NCBI GenBank assembly: GCA_963817065.1
Contig: CAWFMO010000001.1
Span: 1,054,001 to 1,118,000 of the forward strand
Reading direction: 5' to 3'
Source: CAWFMO01 sp963817065
GTDB lineage: Bacteria > Actinomycetota > Thermoleophilia > Solirubrobacterales > 70-9
Length of the DNA stretch: 64,000 nt
Shown here: one piece after another, positions 7,647 to 18,252 of the stretch
How the letters are laid out: the number at the start of each line of letters is the position of its first letter
Position numbering within the stretch: position 1 is the first letter of the stretch
Notes under the pieces: generated by a model
The model's input: only the letters and a program-made list of their open reading frames with translations
The model's database searches: none
What the model was told of the DNA's origin: nothing
Made by a program: the position numbers and the translations under genes

Positions 7647-8591
7647 ATGCGTCGCGCCTTGATCGGAGCCGCCGTCATCGCCGCTCTTGCGGTTGGGGCT
7701 CCTGCGGCGTCGGCCCAGCGCCTCGATACGGCCACGCAGCTCCCGATCGCCGGGCTCTCGGGAAGCCTCCAAAACCCATGCTGGTCGCCGTCCAACGACC
7801 GCCTCGCGATCACGAACTGGGTCGGCGGCTACAACCGCGGGCCGGCGCTCGTCCGCGTCGTCGACGTCACGACCGGCGCGTTGCTGAGCACCCTCGGGCC
7901 GACCGACAACGACACGGTCAACCTGCCCGGCTCGTGCTGGGATCCGGTGACCAATCTGGTCACGTTCACCTCGGACCCGGTGGGCCGGGACCAGGTATTC
8001 GTCGCGCCCGCGATCGGCGGGCCGGCGCAGCAGGTGACCGGGCCGCCACAGTGGACGTTCGAGCCGAGCTTTTCGCCCGATGGCCAGTGGATCGTCTTCG
8101 AGTCCCACCAGCGCTCGATCAAGCGCGGCGAGATCTGGAAGGTCAACGTGAACGGCAGCGGGCTGCAGCGGCTCACCCGGGGACATGACGACCGGCAGCC
8201 GAACTGGTCGCCGGCCGGGGACCGCATCGTCTTCCAGCGGCTCAAGCGCGGCAAGGGCCTCAGCGACGTGTGGACGATGGACACCAGCGGCGGCGGGGCT
8301 CGCAACGTGACCAGGACCAAGAAGCTCGAGGAGACCGACGTTTCCTTCTCGCCGAGCGGCGCGTTCCTCGTCTTCTCGTCCGACAGCCCGAAGATCCGAT
8401 TCGCGAGCCTGTTCACGATTCCGGCAAGCGGGGGCGCCCGTCTGCAGCTGACTCGGAGCCGCGACTTCTACGACGGTGCGCCCGGATGGTCGCGCGACGG
8501 ACGGATCGCGTTCGAGTCGAAGGCGGGCAATCCCGACGGGCGGGCGGGGACGGCGATCTGGACGATCGCGGCTCCGCCGGGCCGCCAATAG
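7647..8591 (+). CDS. Secreted TolB-like (PD40) beta-propeller protein
   Basis: 314 residues with a signal peptide (MRRALIGAAVIAALAVGAPAASA) and several PD40 blades of the type FSPDGQWIVFES, WSPAGDRIVFQR and FSPSGAFLVFSS. These sit in extracellular propellers that bind ligands or partner proteins. No enzyme motif is seen. It lacks the Lys-rich tail found on other secreted proteins here. The next gene starts 5 bp after its stop, so they are probably co-transcribed. Confidence 0.85.
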   Translation: MRRALIGAAVIAALAVGAPAASAQRLDTATQLPIAGLSGSLQNPCWSPSNDRLAITNWVGGYNRGPALVRVVDVTTGALLSTLGPTDNDTVNLPGSCWDPVTNLVTFTSDPVGRDQVFVAPAIGGPAQQVTGPPQWTFEPSFSPDGQWIVFESHQRSIKRGEIWKVNVNGSGLQRLTRGHDDRQPNWSPAGDRIVFQRLKRGKGLSDVWTMDTSGGGARNVTRTKKLEETDVSFSPSGAFLVFSSDSPKIRFASLFTIPASGGARLQLTRSRDFYDGAPGWSRDGRIAFESKAGNPDGRAGTAIWTIAAPPGRQ

Positions 8592-8596
8592 AGCGC

Positions 8597-9268
8597 TTGC
8601 CCGAGCTGCACGTACTGAGGGTCTTCACCGACGCCGAGGGGCGCCACGGCAACGAGCTCGGCGTGTTCCTCGACGGCGCCGCCATCCCGCCCGAGCGGCG
8701 CCAGGCGATCGCCGCCGAGCTCGACTACAGCGAGACCGTGTTCGTCGATGACCGCGCGACCGGCGAGCTGCGGATCTTCACGCCGCGGATCGAGTTCGAC
8801 TTCGCCGGCCACCCGATGGTCGGCACCGCGTGGCTGCTGGCCGAGACCGGTGCGCCGCCCGAGGCCCTGCGGCCACCGGCGGGGGAGGTGGGGGTGCGTC
8901 GCGACGGCGAGCTGACCTGGATCAGCGGCCGGCCCGAGTGGCTGCCGACCGGCGAGCTGATCGAGCGTCCGTCGGCCGAGGAGATCGATGCGATGGAGCC
9001 GCCGGATAGCGGCGATTTCTACTACTGGGCCTGGTCCGACGAGGCCGCGGGGGAGATCCGGGCCCGCTGCTTCGCCCCCGACGTCGGCATCGTCGAGGAC
9101 GAGGCGACCGGCTCGGCGGTGCTCGCGCTCAGCGGCCGGCTCGGCCGGGCGATCACGGTCCGGCAGGGTGAGGGCTCGGAGCTTCGCGCGCGGCCGCTCG
9201 ACGGCGGCAGGGCGGAGGTCGGCGGCCGGGTCGCGCTCGACACCGAGCGCGACTGGCCGCTCGGCTGA
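8597..9268 (+). CDS. PhzF-family isomerase/epimerase-like protein
   Basis: 223 residues from a TTG start 5 bp after the previous stop. The PhzF pattern is present: LRVFTDAEGRHGNELGVFL at the start, YSETVFV carrying the family's catalytic Glu, IEFDFAGHPMVGTAWLL, and VEDEATGSAVLALSGRL near the end. Family members shift double bonds or epimerise small acids. The physiological substrate is usually unknown. It is shorter than the usual 260-300 residues because the middle is condensed. A TTG start is the only candidate that keeps the whole domain, and coupling to the upstream gene would help it. Confidence 0.8.
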   Translation: MPELHVLRVFTDAEGRHGNELGVFLDGAAIPPERRQAIAAELDYSETVFVDDRATGELRIFTPRIEFDFAGHPMVGTAWLLAETGAPPEALRPPAGEVGVRRDGELTWISGRPEWLPTGELIERPSAEEIDAMEPPDSGDFYYWAWSDEAAGEIRARCFAPDVGIVEDEATGSAVLALSGRLGRAITVRQGEGSELRARPLDGGRAEVGGRVALDTERDWPLG

Positions 9269-9316
9269 GCGCCGTCGCGGCCGCGATCTCCCCAAAATTG
9301 GCCCGCTGACGATCCG

Positions 9317-9322
9317 TAGGAT
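9317..9322 (+). promoter_or_regulatory. -10 box, leaderless promoter of the ABC-2 exporter
   Basis: TAGGAT ends 9 nt before the GTG at 9332. Confidence 0.55.
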
Positions 9323-9331
9323 GCCGCGTTC

Positions 9332-10228
9332 GTGTCGGCGATCCAGATAGAAGGACTGAGCAAGAGCTTCGGCTCGGTGCACGCCGTCCGCGACCTCTCG
9401 TTCGAGGTCGAGGCCGGTCGCGTGACCGGGTTCCTCGGCCCCAACGGCGCCGGCAAGAGCACGACCCTGCGGATGCTGCTCGGCCTCGTCCACGCCGACG
9501 CCGGGAACGCGAGCTTCAACGGCCGTCACTACGAGCAGCTCGAGCACCCGAGCGCCGAGGTCGGCGCGGTGCTCGAGGACGCGAGCTTCCACCCCGGGCG
9601 CAGCGGGCGCAACCACCTCCGCGTGCTCGCCGCCGCCGGGGGCCATCCGGCGAAGCGCGTCGACGAGGTCCTCGAGTCGGTCGGCCTGGCCGACGCCGCG
9701 AATCGCCGCGTCAAGGGCTACTCGATGGGGATGCGCCAGCGGCTCGCGATCGCCGCCGCGCTGCTCGGCGACCCCGAGGTCCTGATCCTTGACGAACCGA
9801 CCAACGGCCTCGACCCGCCGGGCATCCGCTGGATGCGCGACATGGTTCGCGGCGAGGCAGCGCGGGGGCGCGCGGTCATCGTCTCGAGTCACCTGCTCTC
9901 CGAGGTCGCGCAGAGCGTCGACGACGTCGTCGTGATCTCGCACGGGCTCCTCAAGGCGAGCGGGCCGCTCGAGCGGGTGCTCGGCTCGACCGAGGGCCCC
10001 GTGACCCGGGTCCGCGCGCCGGACGGGGACCGGCTGGCCGCGGCGCTCCGCGAGCGCGGGATCGAGGCCGAGAAGGAGCCGTCGGGGGCGCTGATCGCCC
10101 GCGCCACGTCGCCCGAGGCCGTCGGCGAGGCCGCCGCGGCGAGCGGCGTCGCGCTCTCCGAGCTCGTCGCGGTCTCGCGCTCGCTCGAAGAGGTCTTCTT
10201 CGAGCTCACGGGAGGCGAGGAGAAGTGA
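9332..10228 (+). CDS. ABC-2 type transporter, ATP-binding subunit
   Basis: 298 residues. Walker A GPNGAGKST near residue 38, Q-loop region, signature YSMGMRQRL, Walker B VLILDEPTNGLDPPG and switch His in VSSHLL. The C-terminal 80 residues form the accessory domain common in drug or lipid exporters (DrrA/CcmA type). It powers the permease encoded next, overlapping by 4 bp (GTGA). Substrate not predictable. Confidence 0.95.
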   Translation: MSAIQIEGLSKSFGSVHAVRDLSFEVEAGRVTGFLGPNGAGKSTTLRMLLGLVHADAGNASFNGRHYEQLEHPSAEVGAVLEDASFHPGRSGRNHLRVLAAAGGHPAKRVDEVLESVGLADAANRRVKGYSMGMRQRLAIAAALLGDPEVLILDEPTNGLDPPGIRWMRDMVRGEAARGRAVIVSSHLLSEVAQSVDDVVVISHGLLKASGPLERVLGSTEGPVTRVRAPDGDRLAAALRERGIEAEKEPSGALIARATSPEAVGEAAAASGVALSELVAVSRSLEEVFFELTGGEEK

Positions 10229-10971
10229 TCGAGCTGCTGCGCGCCGAGCTGATCAAGCTGCGCACGACCAGGACCTTCCTCGCGTTGACCGGGGTCGCCG
10301 TCGGGCTCTCGCTGGTGATCACGATCCTGGTCGCGTCGCTGACCGAGCCCGACAGGTTCTCGGTCCTCGTCGACGTCTTCTCGTCGGACACGAGCAGCCT
10401 CTTCATCCTGATCCTTGCGATCGTCGGAATGAGCGGCGAGTGGCGGCACCGGACGATCACGAGCTCGCTGCTCGCGGCGCCCGACCGGCTCCGCTTCCTC
10501 GCCGCGAAGACGATCGCCTTCGCGATCGCCGGGATGGCGCTGTCCGTGGCGATCTCGATCGCGATCGGGATCTCCGGCTATTCGATCCTCGAGCTGCGCG
10601 GGCTGCCGACGCCGCCGCTCGAGGAGGTGCTGAAGCTCGACGTCCGTCAAGCCGCCGTCGCGTTCCTGCTCGGGGCGCTCGGTGTGCAGATCGGCGCGCT
10701 CCTGCGCAACCAGGCGGTCGCCATTGTGGCTGTCCTGCTGGCATTTCTGATGGTCGAGCCCTTGCTGCTCGACCTCGCGCCGGACTACGGCCGCCTCGGC
10801 CCGTTCAACGCGTTGCCGACCGCGATCGTCAACCTCAATCCCGAGGAGGTCGGGCTGCCCGAAGACACGACCTTGCTCGACCCGGTCCCCGCCGTCCTCG
10901 CGATGCTCGCCTGGATCGGGGGCCTCTATGCGATCGGCGGGACGCTGCTCCGCCGCCGAGACCTCGACTAG
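10225..10971 (+). CDS. ABC-2 type transporter permease
   Basis: 248 residues with six predicted membrane segments (for example FLALTGVAVGLSLVITILVA, AVAFLLGALGVQIGALL, VPAVLAMLAWIGGLYAIGG). MIELLRAELIKLRTTRTF is the typical cytoplasmic start of these permeases. It pairs with the upstream ATPase to form a half-exporter dimer. GTG start inside the ATPase stop. Its stop codon abuts the stop of the convergent gene (TAGCTA). Confidence 0.9.
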   Translation: MIELLRAELIKLRTTRTFLALTGVAVGLSLVITILVASLTEPDRFSVLVDVFSSDTSSLFILILAIVGMSGEWRHRTITSSLLAAPDRLRFLAAKTIAFAIAGMALSVAISIAIGISGYSILELRGLPTPPLEEVLKLDVRQAAVAFLLGALGVQIGALLRNQAVAIVAVLLAFLMVEPLLLDLAPDYGRLGPFNALPTAIVNLNPEEVGLPEDTTLLDPVPAVLAMLAWIGGLYAIGGTLLRRRDLD

Positions 10972-12966
<1,995 letters not shown>

Positions 12967-12973
12967 CGCGGTG

Positions 12974-12979
12974 AGGCTA
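12974..12979 (-). promoter_or_regulatory. -10 box, leaderless promoter of the YyaL-like gene
   Basis: TAGCCT on the bottom strand ends 7 nt before the ATG at 12966. It lies just at the 3' end of the upstream DCC gene. Confidence 0.55.
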
Positions 12980-13399
12980 CCCAGCGCCGCGCTCGCGCAC
13001 GCGGCGATTCGCGCGCTGCTTCGCGCCCGCCGGGATCAGCGGCCCGAGGCGGTCGCGGTTGCCGGCGACGAGCCGGTAGATCCGTTCGCTGAGGCGCGGC
13101 ATCGCCGCGCTCATCGCGGCGAGCGGGCCGCCGCCGGGCAGCCGGCGGAGCACCGGGGGCACGGCGGCGCCGGCCGAGCTGACGGTCCCGTCGGGCTCGA
13201 CCAGGTGCCAGGAGCCCATCCGCGTCTCCTCGTCCATCGCGCCGAGCAGCCGCTCCGCCTCGGGGTCCTGGAGTGCGACGGGGTGCAGCAGCCGCCGGCG
13301 GTCCCAGCGCAGGAACTTGGCGAGCAGCCAACGGCAGAGCCCGCAGTTCCCGTCGTAGAGAACCGTCGCCGGATCAGACTTCGTCGGCAAGCGTTCCAA
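12977..13399 (-). CDS. DCC-family thiol-disulfide oxidoreductase-like protein (DUF393)
   Basis: 140 residues. VLYDGNCGLCRWLLAKF carries the family DGxCxxC motif (Cys20, Cys23) at the start of a thioredoxin-like fold, then VALQDPEAERLL and a conserved WHL strand. Predicted to be redox-active, with partners unknown. It overlaps the preceding small gene by 26 bp, so the start could be a few codons later, but ATG at 13399 is the only ATG before the motif. The basic C-terminus (KQRANRRVRERG) is not the Cys-containing tail seen elsewhere. Confidence 0.82.
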   Translation of the reverse strand: MERLPTKSDPATVLYDGNCGLCRWLLAKFLRWDRRRLLHPVALQDPEAERLLGAMDEETRMGSWHLVEPDGTVSSAGAAVPPVLRRLPGGGPLAAMSAAMPRLSERIYRLVAGNRDRLGPLIPAGAKQRANRRVRERGAG

Positions 13400-13547
13400 C
13401 AGCGTTCATCGCATCGATCATGTCGACGCCCGCCTGTTCCTGGTGGAGCTTCACCGCCTGCCTGATCTTCCCCTCGGCGACCAGCGCCCGAACGTCGTCG
13501 GAGATCTCCGGGTCCTCGCGGCCGAGCTTCTGCTCGGGATCGGGCAT
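13374..13547 (-). CDS. 57-residue ribosomal L7/L12 C-terminal-like mini protein
   Basis: Starts at ATG 13547 in a TGATG overlap with the aminotransferase stop. DVRALVAEGKIRQAVKLHQEQAGVDMIDAMNAVGTL resembles the L7/L12 C-terminal fold (I-A/K-x-V-R-x-x-T-G-L-x-L-x-E-A-x-x-x-V), without the rest of the ribosomal protein. Small stand-alone copies of this fold occur in actinobacteria with no known role. The tight overlap on both sides implies an operon. The similarity is by eye and moderate. Confidence 0.65.
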   Translation of the reverse strand: MPDPEQKLGREDPEISDDVRALVAEGKIRQAVKLHQEQAGVDMIDAMNAVGTLADEV

Positions 13548-14938
13548 CAGCCCTCGGTGACGTCGGCGGCGAAGGTCTCGAAGGCCTCGACGTAGCGCTC
13601 GAGGTCGTCGGGGCCGTGGGCGATCGAGAGCGTCCACTCCTCCTCGACCCCGGGGGTCATGAAGATGCCGTGGTTCATGTGGTAGAGCCAGGCCAGCGTC
13701 GCGAGGTCGCCGTCGACCTTGGTCAGGTAGTCGCGGTACTCGTAGAGCCGCTCGGGCGAGAAGACGACGCAGCCCTTGGCGCCCATGCCCTCGGTGTAGG
13801 CGGGCAGCCCCTTCTCGTCGATCACCTTCTGGCAGCGCTCGAGCAGCTTCGCGTTCGTCGCCTCGAGCTTCTCGTAGGCCTCGGCGGTCAGGACCTTGGT
13901 CAGCGCCGCCTCGGCGGCCGCCATCACCAGCGGGTTGCCGTTGAAGGTCCCGTACTGGTGGACGGTGCCGTCGGCGACCAGCGCCGCGAGCTCGGCGGTC
14001 ATCCCGATCGCCCCGCCGGGGTAGCCGCCGCAGGTCGCCTTGGCGAGCGTGATCATGTCCGGCGTGACTCCGAAGCGCTTTGTCGCCCCGCCGGCCGAGA
14101 TCGTCGCGCCGGTCTTGACCTCGTCGAAGATCAGCAGCACGCCGTGCTTCGCGGTCAGCTCGCGGACCCGCTCGAGGTAGCCCTCGCGCGGAGGGATGAT
14201 GTTGATGTTCATCATCGCCGGTTCCATGATCAGCCCGGCGACCTGGTCGCCGATCTTGTCGAGGACCTTCTCGAGCGCTTCGGCGTCGTTGAACGGAACC
14301 GAGCCGGTGAGGTCGGTGATCGCGCGCGGGTAGCCGGCGCCGTAGGGGACGCTGAGCGGGTCGTCGCGGTCGCCGAGCGCCTCGAGCTCGGGGTAGACCG
14401 AGACCATCACCGCGTCGTGGTGGCCGTGGTAGGAGCCCTCGATCTTGAGCAGCCCGTCGCGGCCGGTCGCCCCGCGGGCGAGGTGGACCGCGTCCATCGT
14501 CGACTCGGTGCCGGAGTTGGTGAACCGCCATTGCGGCAGGCCGAAGCGGCCGGAGAGCTCCTCGGCGACGTTGATCGAGCCCTCGGTCGGGGCGGCGAAG
14601 TGGGTGCCCTGGTCGACCCGCGCCTTGACCGCGTCGCCGACGTCGGGGTTGGCGTGGCCGATGCACATGACGCCGAAGCCGTTGTGGAAGTCGACGTAGG
14701 AGTTGCCGTCGACGTCCCAGACCCCGGCGCCCTCGCCGCGCTCGATGTAGACGGGCCACGGGTCGTTGGCCTGGAAAGAGGAGGGGACGCCGTTGGGCAT
14801 GACGACGCTCGCGCGCTCGAAGTACTCGCGCGAGCGCGGGGTCCGCTGCTCGAAGAGCTTCATCTGCTCCCCGGTCAGCTTCTTGATCCGCTCGCGGTCG
14901 ATCGCGGATGCTCCGCTCGTCGTCGTCTCGACGGTCAC
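13547..14938 (-). CDS. Class III PLP aminotransferase (glutamate-1-semialdehyde aminomutase-like)
   Basis: 463 residues. VWDVDGNSYVDFHNGFGVMCIGHANP and FTNSGTESTMDAVHLAR (phosphate-binding), SYHGHHDAV, LIFDEVKTG (the Asp that contacts the pyridine) and MITLAKATCGGYPGGA with the PLP-binding Lys. The fold is that of GSA aminomutase and related omega-aminotransferases. Because no haem gene is nearby and the sequence has an N-terminal extension, a catabolic transaminase is as likely as HemL. GTG start overlaps the upstream MFS stop (GTGA), which implies that the transporter moves its substrate or product. Confidence 0.88.
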   Translation of the reverse strand: MTVETTTSGASAIDRERIKKLTGEQMKLFEQRTPRSREYFERASVVMPNGVPSSFQANDPWPVYIERGEGAGVWDVDGNSYVDFHNGFGVMCIGHANPDVGDAVKARVDQGTHFAAPTEGSINVAEELSGRFGLPQWRFTNSGTESTMDAVHLARGATGRDGLLKIEGSYHGHHDAVMVSVYPELEALGDRDDPLSVPYGAGYPRAITDLTGSVPFNDAEALEKVLDKIGDQVAGLIMEPAMMNINIIPPREGYLERVRELTAKHGVLLIFDEVKTGATISAGGATKRFGVTPDMITLAKATCGGYPGGAIGMTAELAALVADGTVHQYGTFNGNPLVMAAAEAALTKVLTAEAYEKLEATNAKLLERCQKVIDEKGLPAYTEGMGAKGCVVFSPERLYEYRDYLTKVDGDLATLAWLYHMNHGIFMTPGVEEEWTLSIAHGPDDLERYVEAFETFAADVTEG

Positions 14939-16107
14939 GCGGGCCTTTCGATGGTCGACGCCATTGGAAGCTGAGCGTAACGGGCGCGGATCACGAGGGC
15001 GGCGCAGCCGAACGCGCCGAGCGCCCCGGCGATGAACGCCGCCTCGTAGCCGCCGATCGCCGCGGCGACGCCGATGATCAGCGACCCGCTTCCGAAGCCG
15101 AGGTCGAAGCAGGCGGTGAACGTGCCGAGCGCCGCACCGCGCCGGTGCGGCGGCACGCGCTCGACCGCGATCAGCGACAGCGCGGGGAACAGGGTCGAGA
15201 ACGCCGCCCCCATCGCGACCGCGCCGAGGATCACGACGGCGAGGTTGGGGCCGAGCCCGATCAGCACCAGCCCGACCGCCTCGATCGCCCCGGCGCCGAT
15301 CGCGCAGCGCGCGGGGCCGATCCGGTCGGGGAGGTCGCCGCCGACGATCCGCGTCGCGACGACGGTGCCGGCGAAGGCGGTGAAGACCGCCGCGCCGTGG
15401 CCGATCCCCTCCTGGTCGAGGTGGAGGACGAGGAACGCCGAGACCGCCGAGAACCCGATCACCGACATCGCGAAGGCGATCCCGGGCCCGAGCGCCTCGC
15501 GCGAGATGATCGGTCCGCCGGGGTCCTCATCGGGGGCGGGGTCGAGCGCCTCGGGCAGCCGCAGCGCGACGAGCATCCCGACAAACGGCGCCGCGGTCGC
15601 GAACGCCCAGACGAGGTCGTAGCCGCCGGCATGCAGCAGGAGCTCGCCGATCGGCGGCCCGAGGGTGAGCCCGGTCCAGATCGAGAGCCCGTAGAGGCCG
15701 ATCATCCGTCCGCGCCGCTCGGCCGGGGCCATGTCGACGACCCAGGCCGATCCCGCGGTGAACACCGTCCCCTCGCCGGCGCCGAGGAAGAGCCTCGAGA
15801 CAATCAGCCCCGCGATCCCGAACGGGACGAAGAGCAGCGCCCCGGCTACGGTCGCGAGCAGGGCGCCGATCACGACGGTCGGCCGGCGCCCGCGGCGGTC
15901 GGCGAGGTTGCCGGCCAGCGGGCGGCAGACGAGCCCGGTGATCGCGAAGGCGCCGGTGACGAAGCCGATCTCGAAGTCGCTCGCATTCAGGGGGCCGTCG
16001 AGGTAGCGCGGCAAGACCGGGAGCGTCGCCCCGATCGCGAGCAGCCCGAGGTTGGTGACGACGAAGATCCCCGCGAACGAGGCCCATCCGGATCGAGGCG
16101 CGCGCAT
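14935..16107 (-). CDS. MFS transporter, 12 membrane segments
   Basis: 390 residues with the major-facilitator motif A-like loop LAGNLADRRGRRPTVV between segments 2 and 3, GAGEGTVFTAGSAWVVDMAPAERRGR after segment 4, and RVPPHRRGAALG in the second half. Drug or metabolite:proton antiporter type. It is the first gene of an operon with the aminotransferase, L7/L12-like and DCC genes. Leaderless ATG start. Confidence 0.9.
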   Translation of the reverse strand: MRAPRSGWASFAGIFVVTNLGLLAIGATLPVLPRYLDGPLNASDFEIGFVTGAFAITGLVCRPLAGNLADRRGRRPTVVIGALLATVAGALLFVPFGIAGLIVSRLFLGAGEGTVFTAGSAWVVDMAPAERRGRMIGLYGLSIWTGLTLGPPIGELLLHAGGYDLVWAFATAAPFVGMLVALRLPEALDPAPDEDPGGPIISREALGPGIAFAMSVIGFSAVSAFLVLHLDQEGIGHGAAVFTAFAGTVVATRIVGGDLPDRIGPARCAIGAGAIEAVGLVLIGLGPNLAVVILGAVAMGAAFSTLFPALSLIAVERVPPHRRGAALGTFTACFDLGFGSGSLIIGVAAAIGGYEAAFIAGALGAFGCAALVIRARYAQLPMASTIERPA

Positions 16108-16113
16108 CGGGCG

Positions 16114-16119
16114 AGCCTA
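16114..16119 (-). promoter_or_regulatory. -10 box, leaderless promoter of the MFS operon
   Basis: TAGGCT on the bottom strand, in AAATAGGCT, ends 6 nt before the ATG at 16107. Confidence 0.55.
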
Positions 16120-16201
16120 TTTGGCGACGGGTGTTTGCTCTTTGCATGTGCGGGAATCAACGAGGGAGTCCCGTCCCCACATGGAGGTGAGGAGAAGAGT
16201 T

Positions 16202-16612
16202 ATGGCACGGACGTCTGATCAGAAGATCGATTGGGAGGCGGTCGCCGAGTCGCCCGAGTTCAAGGAGCTGGCCCGCAAGCGCCGCTCTTTCGTGGTTCCG
16301 GCGACCGTCTTCTTCCTCGCCTGGTACTTCGGCTTCATCATCCTCGCCGGCTACGCCCAAGACTTCATGGGCGAGAAGGTGATCAAGGACGTGACGGTCG
16401 GCTACCTGTTCGCGCTCAGCCAGTTCGTGATGGTCTGGGTGCTCGCCGCTTGGTATCTGCGCAAGGCCGACCGCGACTTCGACCCGCTGGCCGCCAAGGC
16501 AGCCGAGCGGGCGCTGGAGAAGCGCAAGGGCGGCGGGCGGAGGAGGCTGTTCCGCCGTGAGGGTCGCGGCGACGGTGCGGGAAACGGCGGCAACGGAGGT
16601 AACGCGTCATGA
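16202..16612 (+). CDS. DUF485 membrane protein, partner of the acetate symporter
   Basis: 136 residues with two membrane helices (VVPATVFFLAWYFGFIILAGYA and VTVGYLFALSQFVMVWVLAAWYL) after a conserved ELARKRRSF. DUF485 proteins are almost always encoded just before ActP-type acetate symporters, as here. The highly basic, Gly/Asn-rich C-terminus is cytoplasmic. ATG at 16202 has GGAGGTGAGGAG 7 nt upstream. An ATG at 16181 would swallow that site and is rejected. The stop overlaps the symporter start (ATGA). Confidence 0.9.
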   Translation: MARTSDQKIDWEAVAESPEFKELARKRRSFVVPATVFFLAWYFGFIILAGYAQDFMGEKVIKDVTVGYLFALSQFVMVWVLAAWYLRKADRDFDPLAAKAAERALEKRKGGGRRRLFRREGRGDGAGNGGNGGNAS

Positions 16613-18252
16613 CGATCCCGCTCGCGGAAGTCAATGTCGAAGCGGTCTCGATCTTCGCGATAGTCGTCGCGATCACCCTCGGGATCACCTACTGGGCCTC
16701 GAAGAAGACCACCAACGCGACCGTGTTCTGGGCCGCGGGGCGCAACATCAGCGGCCCGCAGAACGGCTTTGCGATCGCCGGCGACTACATGTCGGCGGCC
16801 TCGTTCCTCGGCATCGCCGGCCTGATCTTCCTCTTCGGGTTCGACGGCTTCCTCTACTCGGTCGGCTTCCTGGTCGCGTTCCTCGTCGTCCTCTTCCTGC
16901 TCGCCGAGCGGATGCGCAACGCGGGCAAGTTCACGATGGCCGATGTCTTCTCGTTCCGGCTCAACCAGCGGCCTGCGCGCTCGGCCGCGGCGCTCGGGAC
17001 GCTCGTCGTCGTCGGCTTCTACCTGATCGCGCAGATGGTCGGCGCGGGTGCGTTGATCAACGCGCTGGTCGGGATCGACTTCTCGCTCGCGGTGATCGTG
17101 ACCGGCGTCTTCATGCTCACCTACGTCGTCTTCGGCGGCATGCTCGCGACGACCTGGGTCCAGATCGTCAAGGCGTGCCTGCTGATGAGCGCGACGATCG
17201 TGCTCTCGCTGTTCGTGCTCGGGAACATCGGCTGGAACCCGCTCGACATCTTCACCCAGGCCGAGGCGCAGTCCGAAGACCCCGGGTACCTGACCCCGGG
17301 CCTGCGCTTCGACAACCCGATCGACACGATCTCGCTCGGGCTCGGATTGGTGCTCGGGACCGCGGGGCTGCCCCACATCCTGATGCGCTTCTTCACCGTT
17401 CCCGACGCCAAGGCCGCGCGCTCCTCGGTCGGTTGGGCCGTCGGTCTGATCGGCGTCTTCTACGTGATGACGACCTTCCTCGGCTTCGGCGCCCGCGCGA
17501 TCCTCGGCGAGGCCGGCGCGACCGGCGGCGTCGACGAAGCCGGCAACCTCGCCGCCCCGCTGCTCGCCCAGGAGGTCGGCGGCGGCGACGGGACGATCGG
17601 CGGCGACGCCTTCCTCGCGATCATCGCCGCGGTCGCCTTCGCGACGATCCTCGCGGTCGTCGCCGGGCTCGTGATCGCGGCCTCCGGCGCGGTCGCCCAC
17701 GACGTCTGGTCGAACGTCGTCCGGCGCGGCAAGGACTCCGAGAAGGAAGAGGTCTACGTGGCGCGGATCGCAGCCGCGGCGATCGGCGCGATCGCGATCG
17801 TGATCGCCGTCATCGGAGGCTCCGACCTCAACGTCTCCTACATGGTCGGGCTCGCGTTCGCGGTCGCCGCGAGCGCCAACTTCCCGGCCCTGCTCCTTGC
17901 CTTGACCTGGAAGCGGTTCAACACCACCGGTGCGGTTACAGGCGTGCTTTGCGGAGTGATCAGCTCCGTCGGGCTGGTCCTGCTCGGGCCCGACGTCCAG
18001 GGCGAGGGCAACGGCCTCGTCGAGCTCACCCAGCCGGGGATCATCTCGATCCCGATCGGCTTCGCGGGCTGCATCATCGGCTCGCTGCTCGGGCCGCGCG
18101 AGCCCGAGGCCGAGCGGCTGTTCACCGAGCTGCGGGTCCGCGCCGAGACCGGTCTCGGATCTGAGGGTTCGGTCGGCTTCGAAGAGCCCGTGGCCGCCGA
18201 GTCGCCCGGCGAGCGCCGCGAGCGCGAGAAGGCCGGCGCCGGGAAGAGCTAG
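16609..18252 (+). CDS. Sodium:solute symporter, cation/acetate (ActP) type
   Basis: 547 residues, about 13 membrane segments. FWAAGRNISGPQNGFAIAGDYMSAASFLGIAG is the sodium-site region of SSF carriers. GLPHILMRFFTVPDAKAARSSVGWA and DLNVSYMVGLAFAVAASANFPALLLALTW are typical of ActP. It imports acetate or other short monocarboxylates. Downstream acyl-CoA ligase and dehydrogenase genes support a C2/short-acid role. Its TAG stop and that of the convergent ligase share a single CTAG, giving a 4-bp 3' overlap. Confidence 0.92.
   Translation: MTIPLAEVNVEAVSIFAIVVAITLGITYWASKKTTNATVFWAAGRNISGPQNGFAIAGDYMSAASFLGIAGLIFLFGFDGFLYSVGFLVAFLVVLFLLAERMRNAGKFTMADVFSFRLNQRPARSAAALGTLVVVGFYLIAQMVGAGALINALVGIDFSLAVIVTGVFMLTYVVFGGMLATTWVQIVKACLLMSATIVLSLFVLGNIGWNPLDIFTQAEAQSEDPGYLTPGLRFDNPIDTISLGLGLVLGTAGLPHILMRFFTVPDAKAARSSVGWAVGLIGVFYVMTTFLGFGARAILGEAGATGGVDEAGNLAAPLLAQEVGGGDGTIGGDAFLAIIAAVAFATILAVVAGLVIAASGAVAHDVWSNVVRRGKDSEKEEVYVARIAAAAIGAIAIVIAVIGGSDLNVSYMVGLAFAVAASANFPALLLALTWKRFNTTGAVTGVLCGVISSVGLVLLGPDVQGEGNGLVELTQPGIISIPIGFAGCIIGSLLGPREPEAERLFTELRVRAETGLGSEGSVGFEEPVAAESPGERREREKAGAGKS

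Noticed and set aside
14908..16218. Long reading frame on the top strand across the MFS gene
   Set aside because: It is the antisense image of the MFS gene. It has an Arg/Asp/Gly-rich composition, no motif, and arises from GC-rich codon periodicity. Similar images at 29246-31135, 41925-43700 and 58683-59972 were also left out.
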